A program made the translations under genes and the position numbers. The notes below the pieces were generated by a model, which was given only the letters and a program-made list of their open reading frames with translations, searched no databases and was not told the origin of the DNA. Below, in pieces: positions 1-6,193 of a stretch of DNA of 9,068 nucleotides (within the stretch, counting starts at the first letter, position 1; the number at the start of each line of letters is the position of its first letter). Origin of the DNA: Belnapia sp. (lineage in GTDB: Bacteria; Pseudomonadota; Alphaproteobacteria; Acetobacterales; Acetobacteraceae); assembly GCA_028291445.1 (NCBI GenBank), contig JAQGIA010000124.1:1-9068 (forward strand). Direction: 5' to 3'.

Positions 1-782
1 ACGTATTGCTTGTTGATCTCCTCCAGGAAGGAGTTCTTGGTCAGCATGGTCAGCCCGGCGAAGCCGCCGATGACCAGGGCGATGGTCGGCAGCACCATGT
101 GCCAGGCGTAATCGGCGGCGCGGCTGAGGAAGGGGGCGTGCTCCATCCCCGGCGAGAGCAGCCCGCGCAATGGGAACCACTGCACGAAGCTCCCCCCGGC
201 AAACAGCACGACCAGCAGGATGGCGAAGAGGAAGCCGGGGATGGCGTAGCCGACCAGCACCACCGCGCTGGTCGCCACGTCGAACCGGCTGCCGTCCCGC
301 ACCGCCTTGCGGATGCCCAAGGGAATGGAGACCAGATAGATGATCAGCGTGGACCAGAGACCGAGCGAGACGGAGACCGGCATCTTCTCGATGATCAGAT
401 CCACCACCGGCCGGTCGCGGAACAGGCTGCGGCCGAGGTCGAAGCGGGCATAGCCGGCCAGCATCTCGGCCAGCCGGTCGGGCCAGGGCTTGTCGAAGCC
501 GAAGGCCTTCTCGATCTCGGCGACGATGGCGGGGTCGAGCCCACGCGCGCCGCGGTAGCTGGTGGTATTGCTGCTGTTCTCGTTGCGGACGGGGCCGCGG
601 GTTTCGCCCTGACCCTCGCCGGAGATGCGGCCGAGGCTGCTGCCGGCATCGCCCTTCAGCTCGGCCAGCATCTGGTCGACCGGGCCGCCGGGGGCGAATT
701 GCACCACGGCGAAATTGATCAGGATGATGCCGATCAGCGTCGGCACCACCAGCAGCAGGCGGCGCAGCAGGTAGCCACCCAT
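1..782 (-). CDS. yejB: YejB-type peptide ABC transporter permease (partial, 3' end outside window)
   Basis: Inner-membrane permease of a YejABEF-type importer, which in enterobacteria takes up peptides such as microcin C. The 260 residues visible on the minus strand begin [20 protein letters not shown] first membrane segment covers about residues 9-30 and ends in the family's FAPGGP (29-34). A long periplasmic loop rich in Gly/Ser/Asn follows (about 41-80), as is usual for YejB. A second hydrophobic segment lies near 138-157 and a third around [20 protein letters not shown]. The last visible residues, [15 protein letters not shown], are the start of the cytoplasmic EAA loop that contacts the ATPase, so roughly the last quarter is cut off by the window edge. 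The start at 782 is 30 nt after the yejA stop, with GAGGGG upstream. It is the third gene of the hisN-yejA-yejB run and probably co-transcribed. Family assignment is firm; the transported substrate is not known. Confidence 0.92.
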   Translation of the reverse strand, partial: MGGYLLRRLLLVVPTLIGIILINFAVVQFAPGGPVDQMLAELKGDAGSSLGRISGEGQGETRGPVRNENSSNTTSYRGARGLDPAIVAEIEKAFGFDKPWPDRLAEMLAGYARFDLGRSLFRDRPVVDLIIEKMPVSVSLGLWSTLIIYLVSIPLGIRKAVRDGSRFDVATSAVVLVGYAIPGFLFAILLVVLFAGGSFVQWFPLRGLLSPGMEHAPFLSRAADYAWHMVLPTIALVIGGFAGLTMLTKNSFLEEINKQY

Positions 783-812
783 TATCGGCCCCTCATCACT
801 GGCCCGTATTCA

Positions 813-2660
813 CTACTGGGCCGGCCGGGCTTCGCGCTTGCCCTGTTCCACCGTGCCCTCGCGCGTCCGCTCGATCCACCAGCTATCGAGCGCCAGGGCG
901 TATTTCGGATTGCGCGGCGGGCGGCCGAACTTGTCCCAATAGGCGAGGCGGAAGGTCCGGCTGTGCCATTGCGGGATCATGTAGTCGCCCCAGAGCAGCA
1001 CGCGGTCCAGCGCGCGGGTGCGGGCGATCAGCTCGGCGCGGTCGGGGGCGGCGATGACCAGTTCCACCAGTTCATCCACCACCGGGTTGGCGATGCCGGC
1101 GACGTTCTGGCTGCCGTTCTCCTGCGCCTTGGCGCTGGTCCAGAAGTCCCGCTGCTCATTGCCCGGCGACAGCGACTGGCCCTGGCTTTCCACCGTCATG
1201 TCGTAGTCGAAGGCATCTATGCGGACCTGGTACTGCGCCGGGTCGATGGTTCGCACCCGGGGCTCCATGCCGAGCCGCTGGAGGATCTGCACGTAGGGCA
1301 GCGCCACGCGCTCGAAGCTCGGACCCTGCAGCAGGATTTCGAAGGCGAAGCCCTGGCCCTGGGCATTGACCAGCTTGCGGTCCTTCACCACCCAGCCGGC
1401 GTCGCGCAGCAGCGCCAGCGCCCGGCGCAGCCCCTCGCGGTTGTTGCCCGAGCCATCGGTGACCGGCAGCGCATAGGCCTCGGTGAAGAGCCGGTCCGGC
1501 ACCTTTCCCTTGTATGCCTGCAATATCTCCAGCTCGCGGCCTTCGGGAATGCCGGAGGAAGCCAGCTCGGAATTGGAGAAGTAGGAGGTGGTGCGGGCAT
1601 AGCTGCCGTAGAACAGGTTGGCGTTCATCCATTCGAAGTCGAAGACCTCGATGAGGGCGCGGCGGACCCGGGCATCCTGGAACAGCGAGCGGCGGAGGTT
1701 GACCGCGAAGGCCTGCATGCCGGTCGGGATTTCGTGGCGGATTTCGTCGCGCTTGACCAGGCCGCGCTGCACCGCTGGGAAGTCGTAGGCCGTCGCCCAT
1801 TCCTTGGCGATGTTCTCGGTGCGGAAGTCGATCTGCCCGGCCTTGAAGGCTTCCAGCGCCACGGTGGCGTCGCGGAAGTACTCGTAGCGGATGACATCGG
1901 TATTCGCGGTGCCCCTGGCCGTGGGCAGGTCGCGCGCCCAATACTCCGGGACGCGGCGATAGGTGAGGCTGCGGCCGCTTTCGAAGCGTTCCAGCCGGTA
2001 GGGGCCGGAGCCGAGCGGCGCCTCCAGCAGCGGCCGGGCGAAGTCGCGGCCCTCCCACCAATGCTTCGGCAGCACCGGCATCTGGCCGAGGATCAGCGCC
2101 AGCTCGCGGTTCTCATTGGATTTGAAGCGGAAGGTGACGCGGCGTTGGGCTTCCGCCACCACCTCCGTCACGTCGGCCCAATAGGCACGGTAGAAGGGCC
2201 TGCCATGCTGGCGGAGGGTGTTGAAGGTCCAGACCACGTCGTCGGCGGTGACCGGCCTGCCGTCGTGGAAGCGGGCGGCCGGGTGCAATTCGAAGGTGAC
2301 GCCCAGGCGGTCGGCCGGCTGCTCGATCGCCACGGCCAGGTGGCAGTATTCGGCGCTGGCCTCGTCGGTGCTGCTCTTCAGCAGGGTATCGTAGAGGTTG
2401 GTCAGGCCCACTGCCGGGGTGCCGCGCAGGACGTAGCCATTGAAGCTGTCGTAGCTGCCGAGCGCGGTCAGCGCGATCTCGCCGCCCTTCGGGGCATCGG
2501 GGTTCACCCAGGGAAAATGGGTGAAATCCGCCGGCAGCGCCGGTTCGCCGAGCAGCGACAGGGCGTGGCTGCGGACCACGGCGCCCCCTTGGGCGCGGGC
2601 GGCACTCGGCAGGAGGAAGGGAAGGGCGAGGCCCGAGGCGATGAGGGTGCGGCGATCCAT
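813..2660 (-). CDS. yejA: YejA-type periplasmic peptide-binding protein (SBP family 5)
   Basis: Solute-binding protein of 615 aa, close to the roughly 600 aa usual for YejA. It should capture oligopeptides in the periplasm and pass them to YejB and a YejE partner. Residues 1-23 look like a signal peptide: twin arginines at 3-4 (MDRRTLIASG), a hydrophobic core, then A-R-A before Gln24, so export by Tat or Sec is plausible. SBP_bac_5 features are FHDGRPVTADDVVWTF (131-146), PKHWW (198-202) and GSGPY (217-221). ANTDVIRYEYFRD and an AFKAGQIDFRTE segment further on are typical of the YejA branch. The frame is open upstream to 2921, but the chosen ATG gives the signal peptide, lies after the hisN stop, and has GGAG directly against it, which is an unusually tight ribosome-binding spacing. 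There is a 38-nt gap from hisN and a 30-nt gap to yejB. Substrate is inferred from the family only. Confidence 0.93.
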   Translation of the reverse strand: MDRRTLIASGLALPFLLPSAARAQGGAVVRSHALSLLGEPALPADFTHFPWVNPDAPKGGEIALTALGSYDSFNGYVLRGTPAVGLTNLYDTLLKSSTDEASAEYCHLAVAIEQPADRLGVTFELHPAARFHDGRPVTADDVVWTFNTLRQHGRPFYRAYWADVTEVVAEAQRRVTFRFKSNENRELALILGQMPVLPKHWWEGRDFARPLLEAPLGSGPYRLERFESGRSLTYRRVPEYWARDLPTARGTANTDVIRYEYFRDATVALEAFKAGQIDFRTENIAKEWATAYDFPAVQRGLVKRDEIRHEIPTGMQAFAVNLRRSLFQDARVRRALIEVFDFEWMNANLFYGSYARTTSYFSNSELASSGIPEGRELEILQAYKGKVPDRLFTEAYALPVTDGSGNNREGLRRALALLRDAGWVVKDRKLVNAQGQGFAFEILLQGPSFERVALPYVQILQRLGMEPRVRTIDPAQYQVRIDAFDYDMTVESQGQSLSPGNEQRDFWTSAKAQENGSQNVAGIANPVVDELVELVIAAPDRAELIARTRALDRVLLWGDYMIPQWHSRTFRLAYWDKFGRPPRNPKYALALDSWWIERTREGTVEQGKREARPAQ

Positions 2661-2698
2661 CTCCGCAGGATGGGGGTTCGGCCCGCCGGGGACAACAA

Positions 2699-3472
2699 TT
2701 AGCCGCCGAGCTGGCCGATGGCCTCCGCCAGCAGCGCCGGGTCGCCCACCGCGAGGACGCGGCCGTCGCTGCCCAGCGTCAGCGCCTCGCCGCCCCAGCC
2801 GGTGACCCGCCCGCCGGCGCCTTCCACCACCGGGACCAGCGCGGCCCAGTCCCAGGGCTGCATGGTGGATTCCGCGACCACATCGACCAGGCCGAGCGCC
2901 AGCAGCCCATAGGCGTAGCAATCGCCGCCCCAGGTGACGCGGCGGGCGCTGGCGCGCAACCGCTCGAAGCCCGGACGGTCCGCCGGGGTGAACATGTCGG
3001 GGCTGGTGCAGGACAGCTCGGCGGCGGCGAGGCTGGCGCAGGGGCGGCAGCGGGGGGTGCCGCCGAGCGGCGAGCGGAAGGTGGTGGGGCGGCCGCGGGC
3101 GCCGATCCAGCGTTCGCCGATGCCGGGCTGGTCGATCACGCCGAGCACCGGCACGCCACGGTGCAGCAGGCCGATCAGCGTGCCGAACAGCGGCCGGCCG
3201 GTGACGAAGGCGCGGGTGCCGTCGATCGGGTCGAGCACCCAGAGGTACTCGGCTTCCGCCCGGTCCGGGCCGAATTCCTCGCCCCAGATGCCATGGCCGG
3301 GGAAGCGCTCGGCGAGGACGGCGCGCATCGCCTGCTCGGCGTCGCGGTCGGCGGCGGTGACCGGGCTGGCATCGCCCTTGGCCTCGACCAGCAGGGGGCT
3401 GCGGAACAGCGGGCGGATGGCGGCGCCGGCCGCCTCGGCCGCGGCTTCGGCCGCGGCGATGAATGCATCCAT
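2699..3472 (-). CDS. hisN: Histidinol-phosphatase, inositol-monophosphatase-like (HisN)
   Basis: Mg-dependent phosphatase of the inositol monophosphatase fold, 257 aa. The HisN branch removes phosphate from L-histidinol phosphate in histidine synthesis. Visible motifs, in order, are KGD plus SPVTAADRDAE (32-46), GEE (64-66, metal ligand), DPIDGT (81-86, metal site), WGGDCYAYGLLALG (181-194) and PWDWAALVPVVEGAGG (206-221, the C-terminal metal motif). The WGGDCYAY segment and the WDWAALVPVVE wording favour HisN over CysQ or SuhB, but substrate cannot be proven from sequence. The start at 3472 is chosen because GGAGGGG sits 6 nt upstream; an earlier in-frame ATG at 3544 would run into the pheA promoter region. 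The gene is divergent from pheA (73 nt) and first in the apparent hisN-yejA-yejB operon. Confidence 0.87.
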   Translation of the reverse strand: MDAFIAAAEAAAEAAGAAIRPLFRSPLLVEAKGDASPVTAADRDAEQAMRAVLAERFPGHGIWGEEFGPDRAEAEYLWVLDPIDGTRAFVTGRPLFGTLIGLLHRGVPVLGVIDQPGIGERWIGARGRPTTFRSPLGGTPRCRPCASLAAAELSCTSPDMFTPADRPGFERLRASARRVTWGGDCYAYGLLALGLVDVVAESTMQPWDWAALVPVVEGAGGRVTGWGGEALTLGSDGRVLAVGDPALLAEAIGQLGG

Positions 3473-3545
3473 GGTCTGCCCCTCCGGTTTGCGCCCGTCG
3501 CGAGCGTCGATTAGAAGCCGCGGACCCTCATGGCAACGGCGCAAA
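3473..3545. promoter_or_regulatory. Divergent intergenic spacer hisN/pheA
   Basis: These 73 nt must hold the promoter for hisN (leftward), and probably the one for pheA (rightward) unless that starts inside hisN. The hisN ribosome-binding site (GGAGGGG read on the minus strand) is at its left end. On the pheA side no convincing Shine-Dalgarno sequence precedes the ATG. I could not recognise a clear -35/-10 pair for either direction. Confidence 0.4.
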
Positions 3546-4394
3546 ATGACCGACGTAATCGCTTTCCAGGGCCTGCTTGGCGCCTATTCGGACCTGGCCT
3601 GCCGTGCCGCCTATCCCGGCTGGACGACCCTGCCCTGCGCCAGCTTCGAGGCGGCGATGGATGCGGTGCGCGGCGGCCAGGCCGGCCTCGCCATGCTGCC
3701 CTGCGAGAATTCGCTGGCCGGGCGGGTGCCGGATATCCACCGGCTGCTGCCGGAATCCGGGCTTTCCGTGGTGGGCGAGCATTTCGAGCGGGTGGAGCAC
3801 TGCCTGCTGGCGCCGCGCGGGGCGACGCTGTCCAGCCTGAAGCGGGCCCATAGCCACCCCGTGGCGCTGGGCCAGGTGCGGAACATCCTGCGCGAGCTGT
3901 CGCTGGTCCCGGTGATCGAGGCGGATACCGCGGGGGCGGCGGAGATCATCGCGGCGCGCGGCGGCACCGAGGATGCGGCCATCGCCAGCGCCCTGGCCGC
4001 CGAGATCTACGGGCTCGAGATCCTGCGGCGCAACGTCGAGGATGCGGCGCACAACACCACCCGCTTCTACGTCTGCGCCCCGGCGCCGGCGATGCCCGCC
4101 CCGGGCACCCCGGATTGCGTGACCACCTTCGTCTTCCGGGTCCGCAACATCCCGGCCGCCCTCTACAAGGCGCTCGGCGGCTTCGCCACCAACGGGGTGA
4201 ACATGAGCAAGCTGGAAAGCTACATGCTCGACGGCGAGTTCACCGCGACGCAATTCCTGGCCGACGTGGACGGCCACCCGGAGGAGCCGGCGGTGGCCCG
4301 GGCGCTGGAGGAGCTGGCCTTCTTCTCCCGCGAGTTGAAGGTGCTCGGGACCTATCCGGCGCACCCGTACCGGCGGGCGCACCAGGGGGGCTGA
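3546..4394 (+). CDS. pheA: Prephenate dehydratase with C-terminal ACT domain
   Basis: Converts prephenate to phenylpyruvate in phenylalanine synthesis; monofunctional, 282 aa, with no chorismate mutase domain. The catalytic periplasmic-binding-like part spans about 1-180: FQGLLGAYSD (7-16), CENSLAGRV (53-61, the ENS..G motif) and HNTTRFYV (169-176) with the conserved Thr-Arg-Phe at 172-174. The ACT regulatory domain runs from about 190 to 275 with NIPAALYKALGGFATNGVNMSKLESYM (201-227). The classical phenylalanine-binding GAL and ESRP motifs read AAL and LESY here, which I believe is common in alphaproteobacterial enzymes. The start is the only plausible ATG in this frame, because the open frame to 2934 is antisense to hisN. 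Its ribosome-binding site is weak. It ends 20 nt before the convergent chvI stop. Confidence 0.93.
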   Translation: MTDVIAFQGLLGAYSDLACRAAYPGWTTLPCASFEAAMDAVRGGQAGLAMLPCENSLAGRVPDIHRLLPESGLSVVGEHFERVEHCLLAPRGATLSSLKRAHSHPVALGQVRNILRELSLVPVIEADTAGAAEIIAARGGTEDAAIASALAAEIYGLEILRRNVEDAAHNTTRFYVCAPAPAMPAPGTPDCVTTFVFRVRNIPAALYKALGGFATNGVNMSKLESYMLDGEFTATQFLADVDGHPEEPAVARALEELAFFSRELKVLGTYPAHPYRRAHQGG

Positions 4395-4403
4395 TCGGGG
4401 GAG

Positions 4404-4419
4404 GCTGAGGCTCCTCAGC
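4404..4419. terminator. Small hairpin between convergent pheA and chvI
   Basis: GCTGAGG-CT-CCTCAGC forms a perfect 7-bp inverted repeat (6 bp if a 4-nt loop is required), 10 nt after the pheA stop. It covers the last codon and stop of chvI. The plus-strand side is followed by TTTCCTT, a weak T-rich tail, so it may end pheA transcription. On the minus strand the following bases are not T-rich, so it is unlikely to act for chvI. Confidence 0.4.
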
Positions 4420-5116
4420 TTTCCTTGTAGCGGTAGCCGATCCCGTAGAGCGTCTCGATCTGGGCGAATTCGCCGTCGACGTGGCGGAACTTCTTCCGCA
4501 CCCGCTTCACATGGCTGTCGATGGTCCGGTCGTCGACGTAGATGTTCTCGCCATAGGCGGCATCGATCAGCTGGTCGCGGTTCTTCACCATGCCCGGCCG
4601 CAGCGCCATGGCCTTCACCAGCAGGAATTCGGTGACGGTCAGCTGGATGTCGGTGCCCTTCCAGACGCAGGTATGCTTGGTCTCGTCCAGCACCAGGTCG
4701 CCGCGCACCAGCACGCCGCCGGCCGGGCTGCCGCTGCCCTCGGCGCGGGAGACCTCGTTGCGGCGCAGCAGGGCGCGGATGCGCTCCAGCAGCAGCCGCT
4801 GGCTGAAGGGCTTGGTGATATAGTCGTCGGCGCCGAGGCGAAGCCCCATCAGCTCATCGACTTCCTCATCCTTGGAGGTGAGGAAGACCACCGGCATGGC
4901 ACTGCGCTGGCGAAGCCGCTGGAGCAGCTCCATCCCGTCCATCCGCGGCATCTTGATGTCGAGCACCGCCAGATCCGCGGGCTTGGCCAGCAGCCCCTGG
5001 AGCGCGCTTTCCCCATCGGTATAGGTGCGGACGGTGAAGCCTTCCTGTTCCAGGGTCATCGAGACGGAAGTCAGGATATTGCGGTCGTCGTCCACCAGGG
5101 CGATCGTGGCAGCCAT
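4415..5116 (-). CDS. chvI: ChvI-like two-component response regulator (OmpR family)
   Basis: Cytoplasmic DNA-binding response regulator, 233 aa. The receiver domain spans about 1-120: acidic triad DDD (9-11), phospho-acceptor Asp53 in [11 protein letters not shown], switch Thr80 and conserved Lys102 in [11 protein letters not shown] winged-helix OmpR/PhoB domain follows at about 133-231, with [34 protein letters not shown] and a final GIGYRYKES. The wording of both domains matches ChvI, which with kinase ChvG controls envelope, exopolysaccharide and acid responses in alphaproteobacteria. The start at 5116 has GGAGA about 8 nt upstream. The usual partner kinase would be expected just downstream, but pheA is convergent there with a 20-nt gap, so this regulator has no adjacent kinase. 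It is divergent from the HugZ-like gene. The chvI assignment rests on sequence character, not a search. Confidence 0.85.
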   Translation of the reverse strand: MAATIALVDDDRNILTSVSMTLEQEGFTVRTYTDGESALQGLLAKPADLAVLDIKMPRMDGMELLQRLRQRSAMPVVFLTSKDEEVDELMGLRLGADDYITKPFSQRLLLERIRALLRRNEVSRAEGSGSPAGGVLVRGDLVLDETKHTCVWKGTDIQLTVTEFLLVKAMALRPGMVKNRDQLIDAAYGENIYVDDRTIDSHVKRVRKKFRHVDGEFAQIETLYGIGYRYKES

Positions 5117-5203
5117 TGATGCGGTCTCCGCCGGGTGAGGATGCGCCCGGGATATGATACCTCATATGGTGCGGGATTGTGGCACAACCCGGACGGGAAT
5201 CAG
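5117..5203. promoter_or_regulatory. Divergent promoter region chvI / HugZ-like gene with inverted repeat
   Basis: An 87-nt spacer between two divergent starts. It contains an AT-rich island unusual for this window, with the inverted repeat ATATGA-TACC-TCATAT at 5152-5167. TATGAT (5153-5158) on the plus strand and TATCAT (complement of 5154-5159) on the minus strand each match five of six bases of a TATAAT box. No good -35 element is seen at standard spacing. The dyad could therefore be a regulator site over overlapping -10 elements; that is inference. Confidence 0.35.
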
Positions 5204-6022
5204 ATGGTGACCGAAAACCTGGCTTTCGAGGCGCGCTGCCTGGTTCGCGGTGCTGCCTCGGCCACCCTGGCGACCCAGGCGGGGGCGACCCAGGCGGGGG
5301 CGACCCAGACGGGGGCGATGCAGGCGGGGGCGATGCAAGCCGGGGAGGCGACGCAAGCCGGGGGCCAGCCCTTCGCCAGCCAGCCCTTCGCCAGCCTGGT
5401 CACCCCGGCGGCGGCGGCGGATGGCGCGCCCTTGCTGCTGCTGTCCTCGCTATCCGAGCATACCCGGCATTTGCGGGCCGAGCCGCGCTGCGCCCTGCTG
5501 TTCACTGGCACCCCGGATGGCCCCAATCCGCAGACCGCCCCCCGGGTGACCCTGACCGGCCTGGCCGCCGAGGTCCCGGCGGCGGAGGTCCCGGCACTGA
5601 AGGCGCGCTGGCTGGCGCGGCACCCCTATGCGGCGATGTATGCCGATTTCGCCGATTTCGCGCTGTGGCGGATGGCGGTCGGCGGGGCGCTGCTGGTCGG
5701 CGGCTTCGCCCGCGCCCATCGGTTGAAGCTGGCCGAGTGGCGGCCGGATCCGGCGGCGGTGGCGGCCCTCGCGGCGGCGGCCGAGGATATCGTCGGCCAT
5801 GTGAATGCCGACCATGCCGATGCGGTGGCGGCGATCGCCATCGGGCTGCTGGGCGGGCCGCCGGGGGAGTGGCGGATGGTTGGGGTGGACGTGGATGGGG
5901 TGGACCTCGCCGCCGGGGATGCGGTGCGGCGGCTGGCCTTCGCCGGGCCGGTGGCGGAGCCCGGCCAGGTCCGGACGGAACTGGTGCGGGCAGCGCGCGA
6001 GGGCCGGTCACGCAAGGGTTGA
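5204..6022 (+). CDS. HugZ-type PNPOx split-barrel protein with DUF2470 and internal 15-bp repeats
   Basis: A 272-aa protein of the pyridoxamine-phosphate-oxidase-like fold joined to a DUF2470 domain. Characterised members (HugZ) bind or degrade heme; flavin use is not certain in this group. The N-terminal barrel holds LVRGAASATLAT, FASLVTPAAAADGAPLLLLS, LSEHTRHLRAEPRCALLF, NPQTAPRVTLTG and RHPYAAMYADFADFALWRM. The C-terminal part from about 185 contains DIVGHVNADHADAV and GVDVDGVDLAAGDAVRRLAF, the DUF2470 signature. Residues 23-53 are repeats of Ala-Thr-Gln-Ala-Gly type, followed by a doubled QPFAS (55-64) and later a doubled AEVPA. Removing the first two leaves an ordinary LATQAGGQPFASLV strand-turn-strand, so they look like recent expansions in one hairpin loop. 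The ATG at 5204 follows GGACGGGA at a good distance. A GTG at 5135 and an ATG at 5141 are in frame but would lie in the promoter region. It is divergent from chvI and upstream of pckA. Confidence 0.87.
   Translation: MVTENLAFEARCLVRGAASATLATQAGATQAGATQTGAMQAGAMQAGEATQAGGQPFASQPFASLVTPAAAADGAPLLLLSSLSEHTRHLRAEPRCALLFTGTPDGPNPQTAPRVTLTGLAAEVPAAEVPALKARWLARHPYAAMYADFADFALWRMAVGGALLVGGFARAHRLKLAEWRPDPAAVAALAAAAEDIVGHVNADHADAVAAIAIGLLGGPPGEWRMVGVDVDGVDLAAGDAVRRLAFAGPVAEPGQVRTELVRAAREGRSRKG
5270..5362 (+). repeat. Coding 15-bp minisatellite, six units
   Basis: Units of GCGACCCAGGCGGGG type start at 5270, 5285, 5300, 5315 and 5330. An extra GAG codon (5345-5347) precedes the sixth unit at 5348. The first two units are identical; the third differs by one base (GCG to ACG). 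Units 4 and 5 carry ATG in place of ACC, and units 5 and 6 share CAAGCCGGG. Each unit encodes Ala-(Thr/Met)-Gln-(Ala/Thr)-Gly, in frame with the HugZ-like protein. The graded divergence indicates stepwise duplication. Confidence 0.95.
5366..5395 (+). repeat. Perfect 15-bp tandem duplication (QPFAS twice)
   Basis: CAGCCCTTCGCCAGC occurs twice head to tail at 5366-5380 and 5381-5395, one codon after the minisatellite. It doubles the strand-forming QPFAS segment of the HugZ-like protein. The copies are identical, so the event is recent or gene-converted. Confidence 0.95.
5567..5596 (+). repeat. Near-perfect 15-bp tandem duplication (AEVPA twice)
   Basis: GCCGAGGTCCCGGCG and GCGGAGGTCCCGGCA lie head to tail and differ only at two third-codon positions. 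They double Ala-Glu-Val-Pro-Ala in the same gene as the minisatellite. The unit length is again exactly five codons. Confidence 0.85.
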
Positions 6023-6193
6023 GGCCAAATCGGCTTGGTTGCCATCCAACTGTCAGCAATGTGCGGCAAGCTGCGTTGACCCCCACTGTCTTCGCGCCGT
6101 AATTTAGCCTCGGCACTACCCGAAATGCTCAGCCGTCAGGTGTCGCGCCGGCAGATTGGTCGCCTGGTTCTCGTATTGTCTGGAGGATACTGC
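6023..6193 (+). promoter_or_regulatory. pckA upstream region with sigma70-like promoter candidate
   Basis: A 171-nt gap before pckA. TTGACC (6076-6081) and TAATTT (6100-6105) are separated by 18 nt, a fair housekeeping-type promoter and the most AT-rich patch here. It would give a leader of roughly 80 nt. The pckA ribosome-binding site is GGAGG (6182-6186), 7 nt before the ATG. Short inverted repeats just after the HugZ-like stop (CCAA..TTGG around 6026-6039) are too weak to call a terminator. No other gene is seen in this gap. Confidence 0.45.

Noticed and set aside
6..2702. Very long plus-strand open frame (about 900 codons)
   Set aside because: It is antisense to hisN, yejA and yejB, gives a His/Gln/Gly-rich sequence with no family features, and exists because GC-rich codon use suppresses stops in the opposite strand.
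3528..4382. 284-codon minus-strand frame opposite pheA
   Set aside because: Low-complexity Arg/Gly/His-rich product in antisense of a clear prephenate dehydratase.
5135..5203. Upstream in-frame GTG/ATG starts for the HugZ-like gene
   Set aside because: They would put the coding start in the divergent promoter region; the ATG at 5204 has a better ribosome-binding site and begins near the conserved region.
5270..5362. Repeat cluster considered as a CRISPR array
   Set aside because: Units are contiguous 15-bp coding repeats with no unique spacers.
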